Assembly (NCBI RefSeq): GCF_009882985.1
Contig: NZ_WTUZ01000021.1
Coordinates: forward strand, 107,508-171,507
DNA length: 64,000 nt
DNA from: Paenibacillus silvestris
GTDB taxonomy: Bacteria > Bacillota > Bacilli > Paenibacillales > NBRC-103111
Reading direction: 5' to 3'
The notes under the pieces: model-generated
Told to the model about the DNA's origin: nothing
Database searches by the model: none
Seen by the model: the letters and a program-made list of their open reading frames with translations, nothing else
Shown here: positions 1-9,032 of the stretch, piece after piece
How the letters are laid out: each line of letters opens with the position of its first letter
Numbering within the stretch: the stretch's first letter is position 1
Position numbers and translations under genes: made by a program

Positions 1-909
1 AGCTTTAAGAAAAGATTGGAAGACAATGTTGCACTTGATCACCATGATATCGGCTTCTTATATTCCCTTTCATCCAAAGCGCAGTGGATTATTGAAAAAG
101 ATGAGAATGCGAAACAGCTTACTCTGCAGGCAGCTGATGTATTGATGAAGCGTTGGAGACCAAAAGGTCAGTATATTCAAGCGTGGGGCCAAGAAGGCGA
201 TGAGCATAACGGGGGCCGCATTATCATTGACTGCATGATGAATTTGCCGCTCTTGTACTGGGCTTACGAACAAACGGGCAATGCGAAATACAAAGAAGTT
301 GCCGTCATTCATGCTGATTTAAGCCGCCGTTATTTGGTGCGTGGCGATGATTCCTCTTTCCATACGTTCTACTTTGATCAAGAAAACGGTGAGCCGCTGC
401 ATGGTGGCACTGCGCAAGGGTATAGCGACGGTTCAACATGGACCCGCGGCCAAGCATGGGGTATTTATGGATTCGCACTTTCGTACCACTATACGAAAAA
501 TCCGCTTTACCTAGAAACAGCGAAACGTCTGGCTCGCTACTTCTTTGATCGTCTGCCGCAGGATGACGTTGTATACTGGGATTTCAATGCGCCAGTGAAC
601 GAAGAAACGAAACGCGACAGCTCCGCTTCCGCGATTGCTTCAGCAGGAGCACTGGAGTTGTTGGAACATTTGGCTGCTGATGATGCTGACCGTGCTTATT
701 TGGAAAATGCGATTGGGCGCTCGATGGCTGGACTTGTAAAATCCTACGCGACAATCGGCAAGCCTGATGCACAAGGTTTCATTGAGCGCGGCTCCTACAG
801 TGTTCGTGGCGGCAACGCGCCGGATGACTTCATGATTTGGGGAGATTATTACTATCTGGAAGCGCTTGTGCGTATGGAGAAAGGAATCAAAGGTTACTGG
901 TATGAATAA
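1..909 (+). CDS. GH88 unsaturated glucuronyl hydrolase, 5' end missing
   Basis: The reading frame is open from the first base, so the gene starts before the window; the TTG at 16 is inside the gene. Family knowledge: GH88 enzymes hydrate the 4,5-unsaturated uronic acid at the non-reducing end of oligosaccharides made by polysaccharide lyases, in the cytoplasm. Visible here are HHDIGFLY near the start, an Asp in RIIIDCMMN (about fragment residue 77) and SDGSTWTRGQAWGIYGF (Asp about 143). These fit the two catalytic Asp residues (D88 and D149) of Bacillus UGL. The stop overlaps the start of the DUF2264 gene by 8 bases, so the two are translationally coupled and probably act on the same glycan. 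It is GH88 rather than GH105 by the SDGSTW motif; the exact substrate is not known. Confidence 0.9.
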   Translation, partial: SFKKRLEDNVALDHHDIGFLYSLSSKAQWIIEKDENAKQLTLQAADVLMKRWRPKGQYIQAWGQEGDEHNGGRIIIDCMMNLPLLYWAYEQTGNAKYKEVAVIHADLSRRYLVRGDDSSFHTFYFDQENGEPLHGGTAQGYSDGSTWTRGQAWGIYGFALSYHYTKNPLYLETAKRLARYFFDRLPQDDVVYWDFNAPVNEETKRDSSASAIASAGALELLEHLAADDADRAYLENAIGRSMAGLVKSYATIGKPDAQGFIERGSYSVRGGNAPDDFMIWGDYYYLEALVRMEKGIKGYWYE

Positions 910-2053
910 TCAAGCCTCAACAAGCAGTACCCGTTCTTACTGGGTACAAACCATGCTTCGGATTGCTGATCCCGTTCTTGCGGCTTTGGCAGATAACAAA
1001 CTGCGGGCATCCATGCCTGTCGAAAATAAAAAAGAAGAGCAGCGCCAGTACTCGCATCTGGAAGCTTTTGCCCGTACACTCGTCGGTATCGCGCCATGGC
1101 TGGAAACGCCTGCGCTTGATGCGGAAGAGGAGAAGCTTCGGACGCACTACGCCGAGCTTGTGCGTGCAGGCCTCGATGCTGCGACAGATCCAGAGTCGCC
1201 TGATTTCATGAACTTTAGTCAAGGCTTTCAGCCGATCGTGGACACTGCTTTTCTATCGCATGCCATTCTAAGAGCTCCTAACACACTATGGCATGGTCTG
1301 GATAGCCGTGTTCAGCGCAATCTGGTGCAAGCCTTGAAAGCGACGAGAACCCGTAAGCCAGGGTTCAACAACTGGTTGTTGTTTGCCGCTATGACTGAAA
1401 CTGCGCTCCGGTTCATGGGTGAGGATTGGGACCAGATGCGGGTGGATTATGCCCTCAAGCAGCATGAGCAGTGGTACCTGGGAGACGGCATGTACGGTGA
1501 TGGCCCTCATTATCATGCGGACTACTACAACAGCTTCGTGATTCAGCCTATGCTGGTTGATATCATTGAGCATGTGGAAACGCACTATGAAGATTGGGCA
1601 GCGATGCGCAAAGATATTCTGACCCGTGCGCAGCGTTATGCTGCTGTTCAGGAGCGTTCCATCTCACCAGAGGGTACATTCCCTGTCATTGGCAGGTCGC
1701 TTGCTTACCGGTTCGGCGCTTTCCAGTCGCTTGCTCAAACAGCGCTGCGCCGTGAACTGCCAGTCGGTGTTTCTCCTTCGCAAGTTAGATGCGCATTAAG
1801 CGTCATGATCAGGCGTCTGATCGAAGCTCCGGGCACTTTCGACGAAGAAGGGTGGCTGACGATCGGTCTGTGCGGTCACCAGCCTGAGCTTGGCGAGCCT
1901 TACATCTCAACGGGCAGTCTATACCTGTGCTCCGCCGTGTTCCTGCCGCTTGGCCTGCCGGCCGATGATGCGTTCTGGCAGGATGCGGATGCGCCTTGGA
2001 CCTCGCAGAAGGTTTGGTCCGGGCAAACCGTTGCTATTGATAAAGCAATTTAA
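902..2053 (+). CDS. DUF2264 domain protein
   Basis: A 383-residue protein of the DUF2264 family. Diagnostic stretches are NNWLLFAAMTE, YGDGPHYHADYYNSFV and SPEGTFPVIGRSLAYRF, rich in the aromatic and His/Asp residues typical of alpha/alpha-toroid carbohydrate enzymes. No signal peptide is seen, so it is likely cytoplasmic. The ATG at 902 overlaps the end of the GH88 gene; an earlier in-frame start at 866 would add residues inside that gene and has no better ribosome site. Family members usually sit in polysaccharide-use loci, and the GH88 neighbour supports a role in uronic-acid oligosaccharide breakdown. That role is inferred; the reaction is not known to me. An intrinsic terminator follows directly. 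Confidence 0.85.
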   Translation: MNNQASTSSTRSYWVQTMLRIADPVLAALADNKLRASMPVENKKEEQRQYSHLEAFARTLVGIAPWLETPALDAEEEKLRTHYAELVRAGLDAATDPESPDFMNFSQGFQPIVDTAFLSHAILRAPNTLWHGLDSRVQRNLVQALKATRTRKPGFNNWLLFAAMTETALRFMGEDWDQMRVDYALKQHEQWYLGDGMYGDGPHYHADYYNSFVIQPMLVDIIEHVETHYEDWAAMRKDILTRAQRYAAVQERSISPEGTFPVIGRSLAYRFGAFQSLAQTALRRELPVGVSPSQVRCALSVMIRRLIEAPGTFDEEGWLTIGLCGHQPELGEPYISTGSLYLCSAVFLPLGLPADDAFWQDADAPWTSQKVWSGQTVAIDKAI

Positions 2054-2066
2054 GACGGATATCTGT

Positions 2067-2103
2067 AAAGCGCCTTGTTTCCTAGTGAAACAGGCGCTTT
2101 TTT
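2067..2103 (+). terminator. Intrinsic terminator after GH88-DUF2264
   Basis: The arms AAAGCGCCTTGTTTC and GAAACAGGCGCTTT flank a CTAGT loop and end in a T run. It starts 13 bases after the DUF2264 stop. Confidence 0.85.
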
Positions 2104-2159
2104 CATGTATACTAAACTTCATTAATTCCTTTATCCCCAAACAGCCTGAATAGTCAATT

Positions 2160-3860
2160 GTGGATAACTTTGGTGAGCCAGAAGAAAGTAGCGTGACAGT
2201 CTTGAATCAAGATTATCAATTAACGGTAGAAGAAGTACTCGGTAGACCTTTCTTTCAGCAAGCCTATATCGCTGCAGGACAAGAAGGCTTACAACGACTA
2301 GTGCGCTGGGTGCATATCATAGAAGTGATTCAGTTTGAAGAGCTGCTGCAGGGCGGAGAGATGATCCTGACAACAGGAGCTGCTTTCAAGAGCGATACCA
2401 AGCTGTTTATGCTTTATTTGGAGCAGCTTATTAATAATAACGTATCTTGTCTCTGCATCGAGATGGGGCATTATTTGAGTTTAATTCCGCAAGACTGGAT
2501 TGATGCGGCGGAAGCCTGCGGGCTCCCTCTCATCATTTTCCCTCAAGCGGTGCGCTTTATCGACATCACGCAGGATATTCATGCGTACATTATCAACCAG
2601 CATCATAAAGCGCTGCAGGATCTGGAGAAAATTTCACGTGAGTTCCATCGCATGACCTTATCCTCACAGGGCGTATCCCACGTGCTGGGGCTGCTCCAGA
2701 GCAGTACCAAAGCCCAAGTCATCTATATCCCTCAGGATAGCCAACCCAGATTTATTCCTCAGCTGGGGAGCCGTGAAACAACGCAGTGGCTGGAAATTCT
2801 GAACAGTCAAATAGAACTAGACACAACCTCAAGGAATACGGGATCTCCTGTTGTTTTTGAATTAGATGGCCAGACGGTCATTGTGCAGCCTGTTGGCGCG
2901 ATGGGAAAGACCTGGGCTCATATCATCCTCGTTCTAGGCCGTAAACCGCAAGAGTATGAGTACTTGATTCTGGACTCTGCCTCTTTATCGATCGCGCAGG
3001 ATTTATTGCGCAAGCGATATATGGAAGAGCGCAAACTATACTCGCAAACCTTATGGGTAGACGATCTGCTCCATCTTCGAATTCGTGACGAGGAGCAGGT
3101 TAAAGTCTTGATTGGTCATGGATTTAAACAGCTGAATGAACTTCCTTATCATGTTATTTTACTTGAATTTGAACATAGACAAATCGAGAATCAATCCGTT
3201 CTTGAAGACGGTGAGGGTTTAGAATCAGCAGGCATTCACCTTTCGTTAGCCGCACGATCCATATTTGAACAGCACATGTTTCATCCCTTGTTAACTTTGA
3301 AAAATAACCGGCTTGTCGTCGTAGCTTTTGACAAAATGTCCAAACGGCCAGCCAAAGAGCGACTCCAACAGGTGTTTCAGTCGCTGCAGCTCTTGAAAGC
3401 TGAAGAAGAGATGGAGCTGACCATCGGAGTTGGTCAAAGCAACCGCAGCTTCTTGCAGGCGCATGTAAGCTATCAGGAAGCGCTTCAAGCGATTTCTCTT
3501 GCTCCGACACTGCGAGGTAAAGTGCAGTTTTTTGATGAACTTGGCGTCTTCCAACTGCTCTTTCATATTCCTGATAAGCAAATTCTGCACGCATTTGTCC
3601 GCACATACTTAGGTCCGATCCTTGATTATGATCAAACGAAAGGCAGTGAGCTGCTGCGTACCCTTAAGGTGTATCTGGATAATGATGGGTCTAAGCAGGT
3701 TGCTGCTCAACAGCTCTTTATCGTCAGGCAATCGCTGTATTACCGCTTGGAGAAAATAGAGGAGCTGCTTGGCGCCGATTATATGCTCCCGGAGAAACGA
3801 TTAGCGCTGCAGGTTGGTATCAGGGCCTATCAACTGATTCATCCTGAACTTAAATTGTGA
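2160..3860 (+). CDS. adeR: PucR-family regulator, AdeR-like
   Basis: A 566-residue regulator. The N-terminal PucR domain (about residues 18-140, with TVEEVLGRPFF, GGEMILTTG and PLIIFP) is followed by a middle GGDEF-like region and a C-terminal PucR helix-turn-helix (about 495-560, with DNDGSKQVAAQQLFIVRQSLYYRLEKI split across the two helices). In B. subtilis the PucR protein AdeR activates ald, and ald is the next gene here, so an alanine-responsive activator of ald is the likely role. The start is uncertain: GTG at 2160 has no clear ribosome site, while GTG at 2193 follows a GAAGAAAG stretch. A hairpin lies between this gene and ald. Confidence 0.85.
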   Translation: MDNFGEPEESSVTVLNQDYQLTVEEVLGRPFFQQAYIAAGQEGLQRLVRWVHIIEVIQFEELLQGGEMILTTGAAFKSDTKLFMLYLEQLINNNVSCLCIEMGHYLSLIPQDWIDAAEACGLPLIIFPQAVRFIDITQDIHAYIINQHHKALQDLEKISREFHRMTLSSQGVSHVLGLLQSSTKAQVIYIPQDSQPRFIPQLGSRETTQWLEILNSQIELDTTSRNTGSPVVFELDGQTVIVQPVGAMGKTWAHIILVLGRKPQEYEYLILDSASLSIAQDLLRKRYMEERKLYSQTLWVDDLLHLRIRDEEQVKVLIGHGFKQLNELPYHVILLEFEHRQIENQSVLEDGEGLESAGIHLSLAARSIFEQHMFHPLLTLKNNRLVVVAFDKMSKRPAKERLQQVFQSLQLLKAEEEMELTIGVGQSNRSFLQAHVSYQEALQAISLAPTLRGKVQFFDELGVFQLLFHIPDKQILHAFVRTYLGPILDYDQTKGSELLRTLKVYLDNDGSKQVAAQQLFIVRQSLYYRLEKIEELLGADYMLPEKRLALQVGIRAYQLIHPELKL

Positions 3861-3870
3861 AAAAAAAGCG

Positions 3871-3892
3871 GACAGATTTTTTACAATTTGTC
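3871..3892 (+). promoter_or_regulatory. Candidate AdeR operator upstream of ald
   Basis: Inverted repeat GACAGATT, six bases, AATTTGTC (one mismatch between arms), 11 bases after the adeR stop. A TATACT at 3918-3923 lacks a good -35 hexamer, which fits an activator-dependent promoter; the repeat would be centred near -48. Binding by AdeR is inferred from position only. Confidence 0.4.
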
Positions 3893-3907
3893 TAATGGAA
3901 CAAGATT

Positions 3908-3956
3908 GGATCCCTCTTATACTTGGAACTATCAAGTGAAGGCGGATCCTTTTTTT
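3908..3956 (+). terminator. Hairpin with T run between adeR and ald
   Basis: GGATCC at 3908 pairs with GGATCC at 3944, with inner arms ACTTG and CAAGT, and T residues follow at 3950-3956. The likely ald -10 (TATACT, 3918-3923) lies inside the hairpin, so read-through from adeR would fold it but transcripts starting at the ald promoter would not. Confidence 0.5.
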
Positions 3957-3985
3957 CATGGGTCCCTAAGAGAGGTAGATGCAGA

Positions 3986-5101
3986 ATGATTATTGGGGTT
4001 CCTAAGGAAATAAAAAATAACGAGTTTCGTGTAGGCATGACGCCTAGCTCTGTGCTTTCATATACAAAAGCAGGGCATGAAGTTTTGGTAGAAACCATGG
4101 CAGGGCTTAGCATCGGGTTCACGAATGAGGATTACGTACAAGCAGGGGCGACGATCGTTGCTGCAGCAGCGGACGTTTGGTCAGCTGAAATGGTTGTCAA
4201 AGTGAAAGAACCGCTCCCTGAGGAGTATGGTTACTTCCACGAAGGTTTGATTTTGTATACGTATCTTCACCTTGCACCTGAGGCTGAACTGACACATGCT
4301 CTAGCACGCAACAAAGTAACTGCCATTGCCTATGAGACGATTCAGTTGGATAACGGCAGCCTGCCATTATTGACGCCAATGAGTGAAGTGGCAGGCCGCA
4401 TGTCTGTCCAAATCGGCGCGCATTTCTTGGAGAAAGCGCATGGGGGCAAAGGGATTCTGCTCGGCGGCGTACCCGGTGTTGAGCCAGGGAAAGTTGCCGT
4501 TATCGGCGGTGGAATCGTAGGGGCAAACGCAGCGAAAATGGCAATTGGCTTAGGCGCCGATGTCACAATCGTTGACTTGAATCCGGATCGTTTGCGCCAA
4601 TTGGATGACCTCTTCCAAGGACGTGTGAAAACGATTATGTCAAGTCCGTATAACATTGCGGAAGTCGTGCGACAAGCTGATTTGGTTGTAGGCGCAGTAT
4701 TGATTCCTGGCGCACGCGCACCGCGTTTGGTGACCGAAGAGATGGTCAAAACGATGAGTCCTGGCAGTGTCATTGTCGACGTTGCGATTGATCAAGGGGG
4801 CTCCATTGAGACGATTGACCGCATCACAACCCATGACCAACCGACTTACGAGAAGCATGGAGTCATTCACTATGCGGTAGCGAATATGCCTGGTGCCGTG
4901 GCTCGTACATCTACACTGGCGCTTACGAATGTAACTACTCCTTATGGCTTGCAAATTGCCAGCAAAGGGTTTGTACGCGCAGCTCTGGATAATAAAGCCA
5001 TTGCCAAAGGGATTAATGTTGTGGCGGGGCATGTTACTTATAAGGCTGTTGCTGAGGCACATGGCTACGAATATACGGATATACTCTCACTTTTACAATA
5101 A
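3986..5101 (+). CDS. ald: Alanine dehydrogenase
   Basis: A 371-residue NAD-dependent enzyme that interconverts L-alanine and pyruvate plus ammonia; cytoplasmic, usually hexameric. The N-terminus [20 protein letters not shown] is typical. The known active-site Lys74 and His95 are in place ([10 protein letters not shown] and YTYLHLAP), and the Rossmann fold has [12 protein letters not shown] near residue 175. Length is normal for the family. ATG 3986 is chosen over an upstream in-frame start at 3923 because AGAGGTAG precedes it at good spacing and the protein then begins exactly at the conserved N-terminus. In spore formers Ald serves alanine catabolism during growth and sporulation. Probably controlled by the AdeR-like protein encoded just upstream. 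Confidence 0.97.
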   Translation: MIIGVPKEIKNNEFRVGMTPSSVLSYTKAGHEVLVETMAGLSIGFTNEDYVQAGATIVAAAADVWSAEMVVKVKEPLPEEYGYFHEGLILYTYLHLAPEAELTHALARNKVTAIAYETIQLDNGSLPLLTPMSEVAGRMSVQIGAHFLEKAHGGKGILLGGVPGVEPGKVAVIGGGIVGANAAKMAIGLGADVTIVDLNPDRLRQLDDLFQGRVKTIMSSPYNIAEVVRQADLVVGAVLIPGARAPRLVTEEMVKTMSPGSVIVDVAIDQGGSIETIDRITTHDQPTYEKHGVIHYAVANMPGAVARTSTLALTNVTTPYGLQIASKGFVRAALDNKAIAKGINVVAGHVTYKAVAEAHGYEYTDILSLLQ

Positions 5102-5108
5102 GAGATTG

Positions 5109-5139
5109 ACGCCTTTCCTACAGGGATAGGCGTTTTTTT
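5109..5139 (+). terminator. Intrinsic terminator after ald
   Basis: ACGCCT pairs with AGGCGT around an imperfect inner stem, followed by seven T residues. Confidence 0.75.
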
Positions 5140-5204
5140 GTGCTAATGGGAAATGTTACATCAGGGTATGATAATCGCAAATGACTTTAACTGAGGAGAT
5201 TAGG

Positions 5205-6047
5205 ATGACTGCAAAAATCAATTTTATCAATGTAATTGCTATTATAGGCGGTTCCGCGATTATAGCTTTCGGGATGAACTACTTTAATCTGGCTAACGGG
5301 CTGGCAGAGGGGGGGATAACTGGACTCGCCCTGTTGCTCAAATATGTCTTAGGCTGGAATCCAGCATGGTCAAACCTGTTGATTAACATTCCTCTTATTC
5401 TCATCGGTTGGAAAATGCTCGGCCGCATTAGCTTCATCTATACCGTTGTTGGGATGATATCGGTATCGCTGTTTTTGTGGCTGTTTGAGGCCTTCTCCAT
5501 GCCGCTGCCAGACCCTTTGTTAGCTTCTCTGTATGCAGGAGCCATTGTAGGGTTAGGTTTTGGCATTGTGTTTCGTTTTGAAGGGATGACAGAGGGAACC
5601 GATATCATCGCACGAATGTTGCACAAACATTATGGGATCGGGATAGCCAAAACGATTTTTGGCATCGATTTCATCGTTCTGTTACTATCTCTGATTTACC
5701 TGGATTTGACGCGGGCTATGTACACGCTTGTGGCAATAATCGTAGGTGCTAGAGTGATTGATTTCGTGCTGGAGGGCGCCTCTGGCGCTCGATCGGCCTT
5801 TATCATTACAGATAAACCTGAGCAGACGGCAACAGCGATTATGACCGAGTTGCAGCGTGGAATCACGTTTCTCGAAGGCAAAGGGGGTTATACAGGACTG
5901 CAGCGGGAAGTCATTTATTGTATCGTAAGCCGGAAAGAAATCATTAAGCTCAAATCGCTGGTTCATCGTATTGACGCCGCTGCTTTTGTCTCCTTCAGCG
6001 ACGTGCGGGAAGTGGTGGGGAATGGCTTCGCCCGGCATGAGTCGTAA
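5205..6047 (+). CDS. YitT family membrane protein (copy 1)
   Basis: A 280-residue protein with an N-terminal five-helix membrane region (YitT/DUF161, about 1-200; NLANGLAEGGITGLALLL and FRFEGMTEGTDIIARML are typical) and a C-terminal soluble DUF2179 domain (RGITFLEGKGGYTG onward). The function of the family is not established. ATG 5205 follows GAGGAG at six bases; the ATG at 5181 lies before that ribosome site and is unlikely. A paralogue lies at 49259-50164. The gene is alone between the ald terminator and a hairpin at 6094. Confidence 0.88.
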   Translation: MTAKINFINVIAIIGGSAIIAFGMNYFNLANGLAEGGITGLALLLKYVLGWNPAWSNLLINIPLILIGWKMLGRISFIYTVVGMISVSLFLWLFEAFSMPLPDPLLASLYAGAIVGLGFGIVFRFEGMTEGTDIIARMLHKHYGIGIAKTIFGIDFIVLLLSLIYLDLTRAMYTLVAIIVGARVIDFVLEGASGARSAFIITDKPEQTATAIMTELQRGITFLEGKGGYTGLQREVIYCIVSRKEIIKLKSLVHRIDAAAFVSFSDVREVVGNGFARHES

Positions 6048-6093
6048 ACAAATGCTGTATTTTACTGTGCTTCAAGCTATTCTTGTTCTAAAT

Positions 6094-6139
6094 AAAAGGG
6101 CTGGTCCTTTAAGGTCTATTAACCTTTCGGGACAGCCCT
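6094..6139 (+). terminator. Hairpin, copy A of a duplicated stem-loop
   Basis: GGGCTGGTCC pairs with GGGACAGCCC, with inner arms AAGGTCTATT and AACCTTT. It probably ends the yitT transcript. The same sequence recurs at 6399-6446. Confidence 0.65.
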
Positions 6140-6167
6140 ATTCAACATACGCTTGATGGTAATAAAT

Positions 6168-6346
6168 GATGTATAAAGTGCAGTGAATTCGCACCAGAAC
6201 CAGCTATTGGCACAGAATGATGCAAAAAGTACATCAAATAAAGCGACATTCCTATTTTCAATGGTATCAATGAGATTAACTGCACAAAATGCAGGATTAT
6301 CTCCGAAGCCATCGATCATATGAGAATTTGCTGCACTTTTTGCATC
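6168..6346. repeat. MITE-like element with 23-base imperfect terminal inverted repeats
   Basis: The left arm (6168-6190) and the inverted right arm (6324-6346) match at 19 of 23 positions; both carry AAAGTGCAG followed by AATTC. A third, internal copy of the motif, TGATGCAAAAAGTACATCA, starts at 6219. No convincing coding sequence lies between the arms. Together with the flanking hairpins it fills the 408-base gap between yitT and metQ. Confidence 0.55.
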
Positions 6347-6398
6347 AAATTAGATAATGTCCGCTACGATTTCCCCTGCGCGTCATCTCCCTAGATCA

Positions 6399-6446
6399 AG
6401 GGGCTGATCCCTCAAGGTCTATTGACCTTTGGGACAGCCCCTTTTC
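6399..6446 (-). terminator. Hairpin, copy B of the duplicated stem-loop; likely metQ terminator
   Basis: AAGGGGCTGATCCCTC pairs imperfectly with GGGACAGCCCCTT around AAGGTCTATTGACCTT. It lies just downstream of the metQ stop on the minus strand. The T run on that strand is weak. Confidence 0.6.
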
Positions 6447-6455
6447 AATTCTATG

Positions 6456-7313
6456 TTAGAACGCTGGAACGATAGCGCCTTTGTATTTGTCTTCAATGAA
6501 CTTTTTCGTGTCAGCGGAGTTCAATTCTTTCGCCAGCTTTTGCATAGCTTCGGAATCTTTGTTATCCGGACGAGCCACGAGAATGTTCACGTAAGGGGAG
6601 TTTTTGTCCTCGATGAACAGCGCATCCTTGGTAGGATTCAAATTCGCTTGAAGCGCGTAGTTCGTGTTGATAAGCGCTAGATCGAACTCACCAATCGTAC
6701 GTGGCAGCATTGCTGGGTCAAGCTCTTTAATTTGAAGTTTTTTGCTATTTTCTACAATGTCTTTCACGGTTCCTTTGATACCAACGCCATCTTTCAGTTT
6801 GATCAAACCGTTTTTCTCCATCAGCGCCAGCGCACGGCCAGCGTTGGACGGATCATTCGGAATGGCAACAGACGCGCCTTCTTTCAATTCAGCAGCGGAT
6901 TTCACTTTTTGAGAGTACGCGCCGAACGGCTCAATGTGCACGCCTACGACTTTAACTAGGTTTTGCTTTTTGTCAGCATTGTATTGATCTAGGTAAGGCA
7001 GATGTTGAAAAAAGTTAGCATCCAATTGTTTTTCGAACACTTGCACATTCGGTTGTACATAATCGTTGAACTCGATGACTTCCAGGTTAACGCCTTGAGC
7101 TTTCATTTTGGCTTTAATGCCGTTCAAAATTTCCGCGTGGGGAACGGAAGAAGCCCCGACTTTCAACGTAACTTCTTTGGCAGGTGTCGTGGCTGCAGGT
7201 GCTCCAGAAGCTGCAGGAGCTGTAGTGGCTTGATTCTCAGCCGGTTTTTGTCCACATGCGGCAAGCGCCAGCATGAAGAATAAAGCAACAAGTGAAATAG
7301 ATATTTTTTTCAT
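6456..7313 (-). CDS. metQ: MetQ-type substrate-binding lipoprotein
   Basis: A 285-residue lipoprotein of the NlpA/MetQ family. The signal peptide MKKISISLVALFFMLALAACG has an LAAC lipobox, so the mature protein is anchored outside the membrane. An Ala/Pro/Thr-rich linker follows, then the binding fold with VGASSVPHAEIL, QLDANFFQHLPYL and ALINTNYAL, all typical of methionine-binding members. ATG 7313 follows GGAGG (7323-7327) and gives the expected signal peptide; the 33 upstream residues of the open frame are not translated. Last gene of metN-metI-metQ. Methionine is the likely ligand. Confidence 0.93.
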   Translation of the reverse strand: MKKISISLVALFFMLALAACGQKPAENQATTAPAASGAPAATTPAKEVTLKVGASSVPHAEILNGIKAKMKAQGVNLEVIEFNDYVQPNVQVFEKQLDANFFQHLPYLDQYNADKKQNLVKVVGVHIEPFGAYSQKVKSAAELKEGASVAIPNDPSNAGRALALMEKNGLIKLKDGVGIKGTVKDIVENSKKLQIKELDPAMLPRTIGEFDLALINTNYALQANLNPTKDALFIEDKNSPYVNILVARPDNKDSEAMQKLAKELNSADTKKFIEDKYKGAIVPAF

Positions 7314-7344
7314 GATAACATGACCTCCAATAATCAATAATGTC

Positions 7345-8007
7345 TTATTTGCGGTTGTATTTGGCGACCATACGATCACCAAACATTTGTAAAAGCTGAA
7401 CGAAAAGAACAAGAATGATGACGGTGACGATCATAATATCCGTACGGAACCGCATATAGCCGTAGCGGAGCGCCAGATCACCGAGCCCGCCACCACCTAC
7501 GACGCCTGACATAGCGGAGTAGGAGAGCAGAGCAACAGCCGTAACTGTAACGGCTGAGATCAAGCCCGGGCGCGCTTCCGGCAGCAGAACGCGCCACACG
7601 ATTTGCCATGGCGTTGCGCCCATCGACTGAGCGGCTTCAATGACGCCGCTCTCGATCTCACGCAGCGCGGATTCGACCAGCCGCGCCAGGAAGGGCGCGG
7701 CAGCGATAACGAGAGGCGGGATCGCGCCTTTCACGCCGATGGTGGTGTGCACGAGCACTTTCGTGATCGGAAACACCGAAATCATGAGAATGACGAACGG
7801 CACGGAGCGCAGGATGTTCACGATTAAGGAGAGCACGCCATAAAGCGGAACATTTTGCAACAACTGTCCTTTGGAAGTTAGGAATAAAATAATGCCAAGG
7901 GCTAAGCCGATAATGATGGTGAATAGGAGCGACCACCCCAACATGACAAGCGTATCGCCGGTGGCTTTTGCAATCTCCGTCCAGTTAATCTCCCAGGTCA
8001 TATTCAT
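7345..8007 (-). CDS. metI: Methionine ABC transporter permease MetI
   Basis: A 220-residue permease with five predicted membrane helices and a MetI-type EAA loop (EAAQSMGATPWQIVWRVLLP, about residues 127-146) that contacts MetN. VGGGGLGDLALRYGY near the C-terminus is also typical. The ATG overlaps the metN stop by four bases (ATGA), giving translational coupling. It forms the membrane channel with MetN and receives substrate from MetQ. Confidence 0.95.
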   Translation of the reverse strand: MNMTWEINWTEIAKATGDTLVMLGWSLLFTIIIGLALGIILFLTSKGQLLQNVPLYGVLSLIVNILRSVPFVILMISVFPITKVLVHTTIGVKGAIPPLVIAAAPFLARLVESALREIESGVIEAAQSMGATPWQIVWRVLLPEARPGLISAVTVTAVALLSYSAMSGVVGGGGLGDLALRYGYMRFRTDIMIVTVIILVLFVQLLQMFGDRMVAKYNRK

Positions 8008-9032
8008 GGGGTAATCACCTCCACATCCATTCCTTCTTGTTTCAATTTAGCAATCACCGTATCTATTTCCTCTTGCTGAGCGCCGGATAATTGCACGACC
8101 AACTGGCCGTATGGCACACCTTTCATAGAAGAAATAGTGCCCTGCATAATAGCGAATGTCACATTCGTCGATTTGACCGTCTCGAAGAGAATGGGTTCAT
8201 ACGTTTTGGCTCCGATATACGTAATCCGTATCATGGTTCCTTGTGTATTTCCTGAGTTCACGCTTGGACCGTCATCCGTCATGCTGGTTGCGAAATCAGA
8301 GACTTGTCCAACAAAATCCTTCGTTACGGGATGCTGTGGTTGCAGGAATACATCGAGCACTTTCCCGGTTTCAACGATCAAACCTTTCTCCATGACAGCG
8401 ACGCGGTCACAGATCGCCCGAATCACCTGCATTTCATGCGTAATGAGCAGGATTGTAATACCTAGCTTCCAGTTAATATCGAGCAGCAAGGCCAGAATCG
8501 CATTCGTGGTCTGCGGATCTAGAGCAGAAGTAGCTTCGTCGCAGAGCAGAACGTCCGGATGGTTAGCCAGTGCTCTGGCAATACCAACACGCTGCTTCTG
8601 CCCGCCGGAGAGCTGGCTGGGATATTTGTCCGCATGGTCCTGCAGTCCAACTAATTCAAGCAGCTCTTTGATTCTTGCAGCAATCTCAGCTTGTCCCATA
8701 CCAGCGAGTCTCAGCGGGAAAGCGATATTATCGGCAACCGTAGAGGAGGAGAGCAGATTGAAGTGTTGAAAAATCATCCCGATCTTGCGGCGCTTTACTT
8801 GCAGCTGTTTGGCATTTAGACTAGTCATGTCTTCGCCATCGATGGTGATGCTGCCCGAGGAGGGGCGCTCAAGTAAATTTACGCATCGCAGCAAGGTGCT
8901 TTTCCCTGCGCCGGAGTGTCCGATAATACCGAAGATTTCTCCACGATCGATATGTAAATGGATCTGCTGGATGGCCGGTACACGTCCCGGTATATCCTCG
9001 TACACTTTTTGTAAGTTCTCGATATGAATCAG
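8004..9032 (-). CDS. metN: Methionine ABC transporter ATPase MetN, likely CTG start
   Basis: ATP-binding subunit with Walker A GHSGAGKSTLL, signature LSGGQKQR, Walker B VLLCDEATSALD and the switch His in LITHE. The C-terminal NIL/ACT-like domain (last 75 residues, from MIRITYIG) is the methionine-sensing domain of MetN, which supports the substrate. The first GTG (9005) would remove the first strand IHIENLQKVY and has no ribosome site. A strong GGAGG at 9041-9045 sits eight bases before CTG 9030-9032, which gives a protein of 342 residues, the usual MetN length. No ATG, GTG or TTG is in frame there. No SAM (S-box) riboswitch is visible upstream. Confidence 0.93.
   Translation of the reverse strand: MIHIENLQKVYEDIPGRVPAIQQIHLHIDRGEIFGIIGHSGAGKSTLLRCVNLLERPSSGSITIDGEDMTSLNAKQLQVKRRKIGMIFQHFNLLSSSTVADNIAFPLRLAGMGQAEIAARIKELLELVGLQDHADKYPSQLSGGQKQRVGIARALANHPDVLLCDEATSALDPQTTNAILALLLDINWKLGITILLITHEMQVIRAICDRVAVMEKGLIVETGKVLDVFLQPQHPVTKDFVGQVSDFATSMTDDGPSVNSGNTQGTMIRITYIGAKTYEPILFETVKSTNVTFAIMQGTISSMKGVPYGQLVVQLSGAQQEEIDTVIAKLKQEGMDVEVITP

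Noticed and set aside
6119..6319. Minus-strand open frame of 66 codons in the gap between yitT and metQ
   Set aside because: It lies across the MITE-like element, has no ribosome site, and its sequence follows the repeats.
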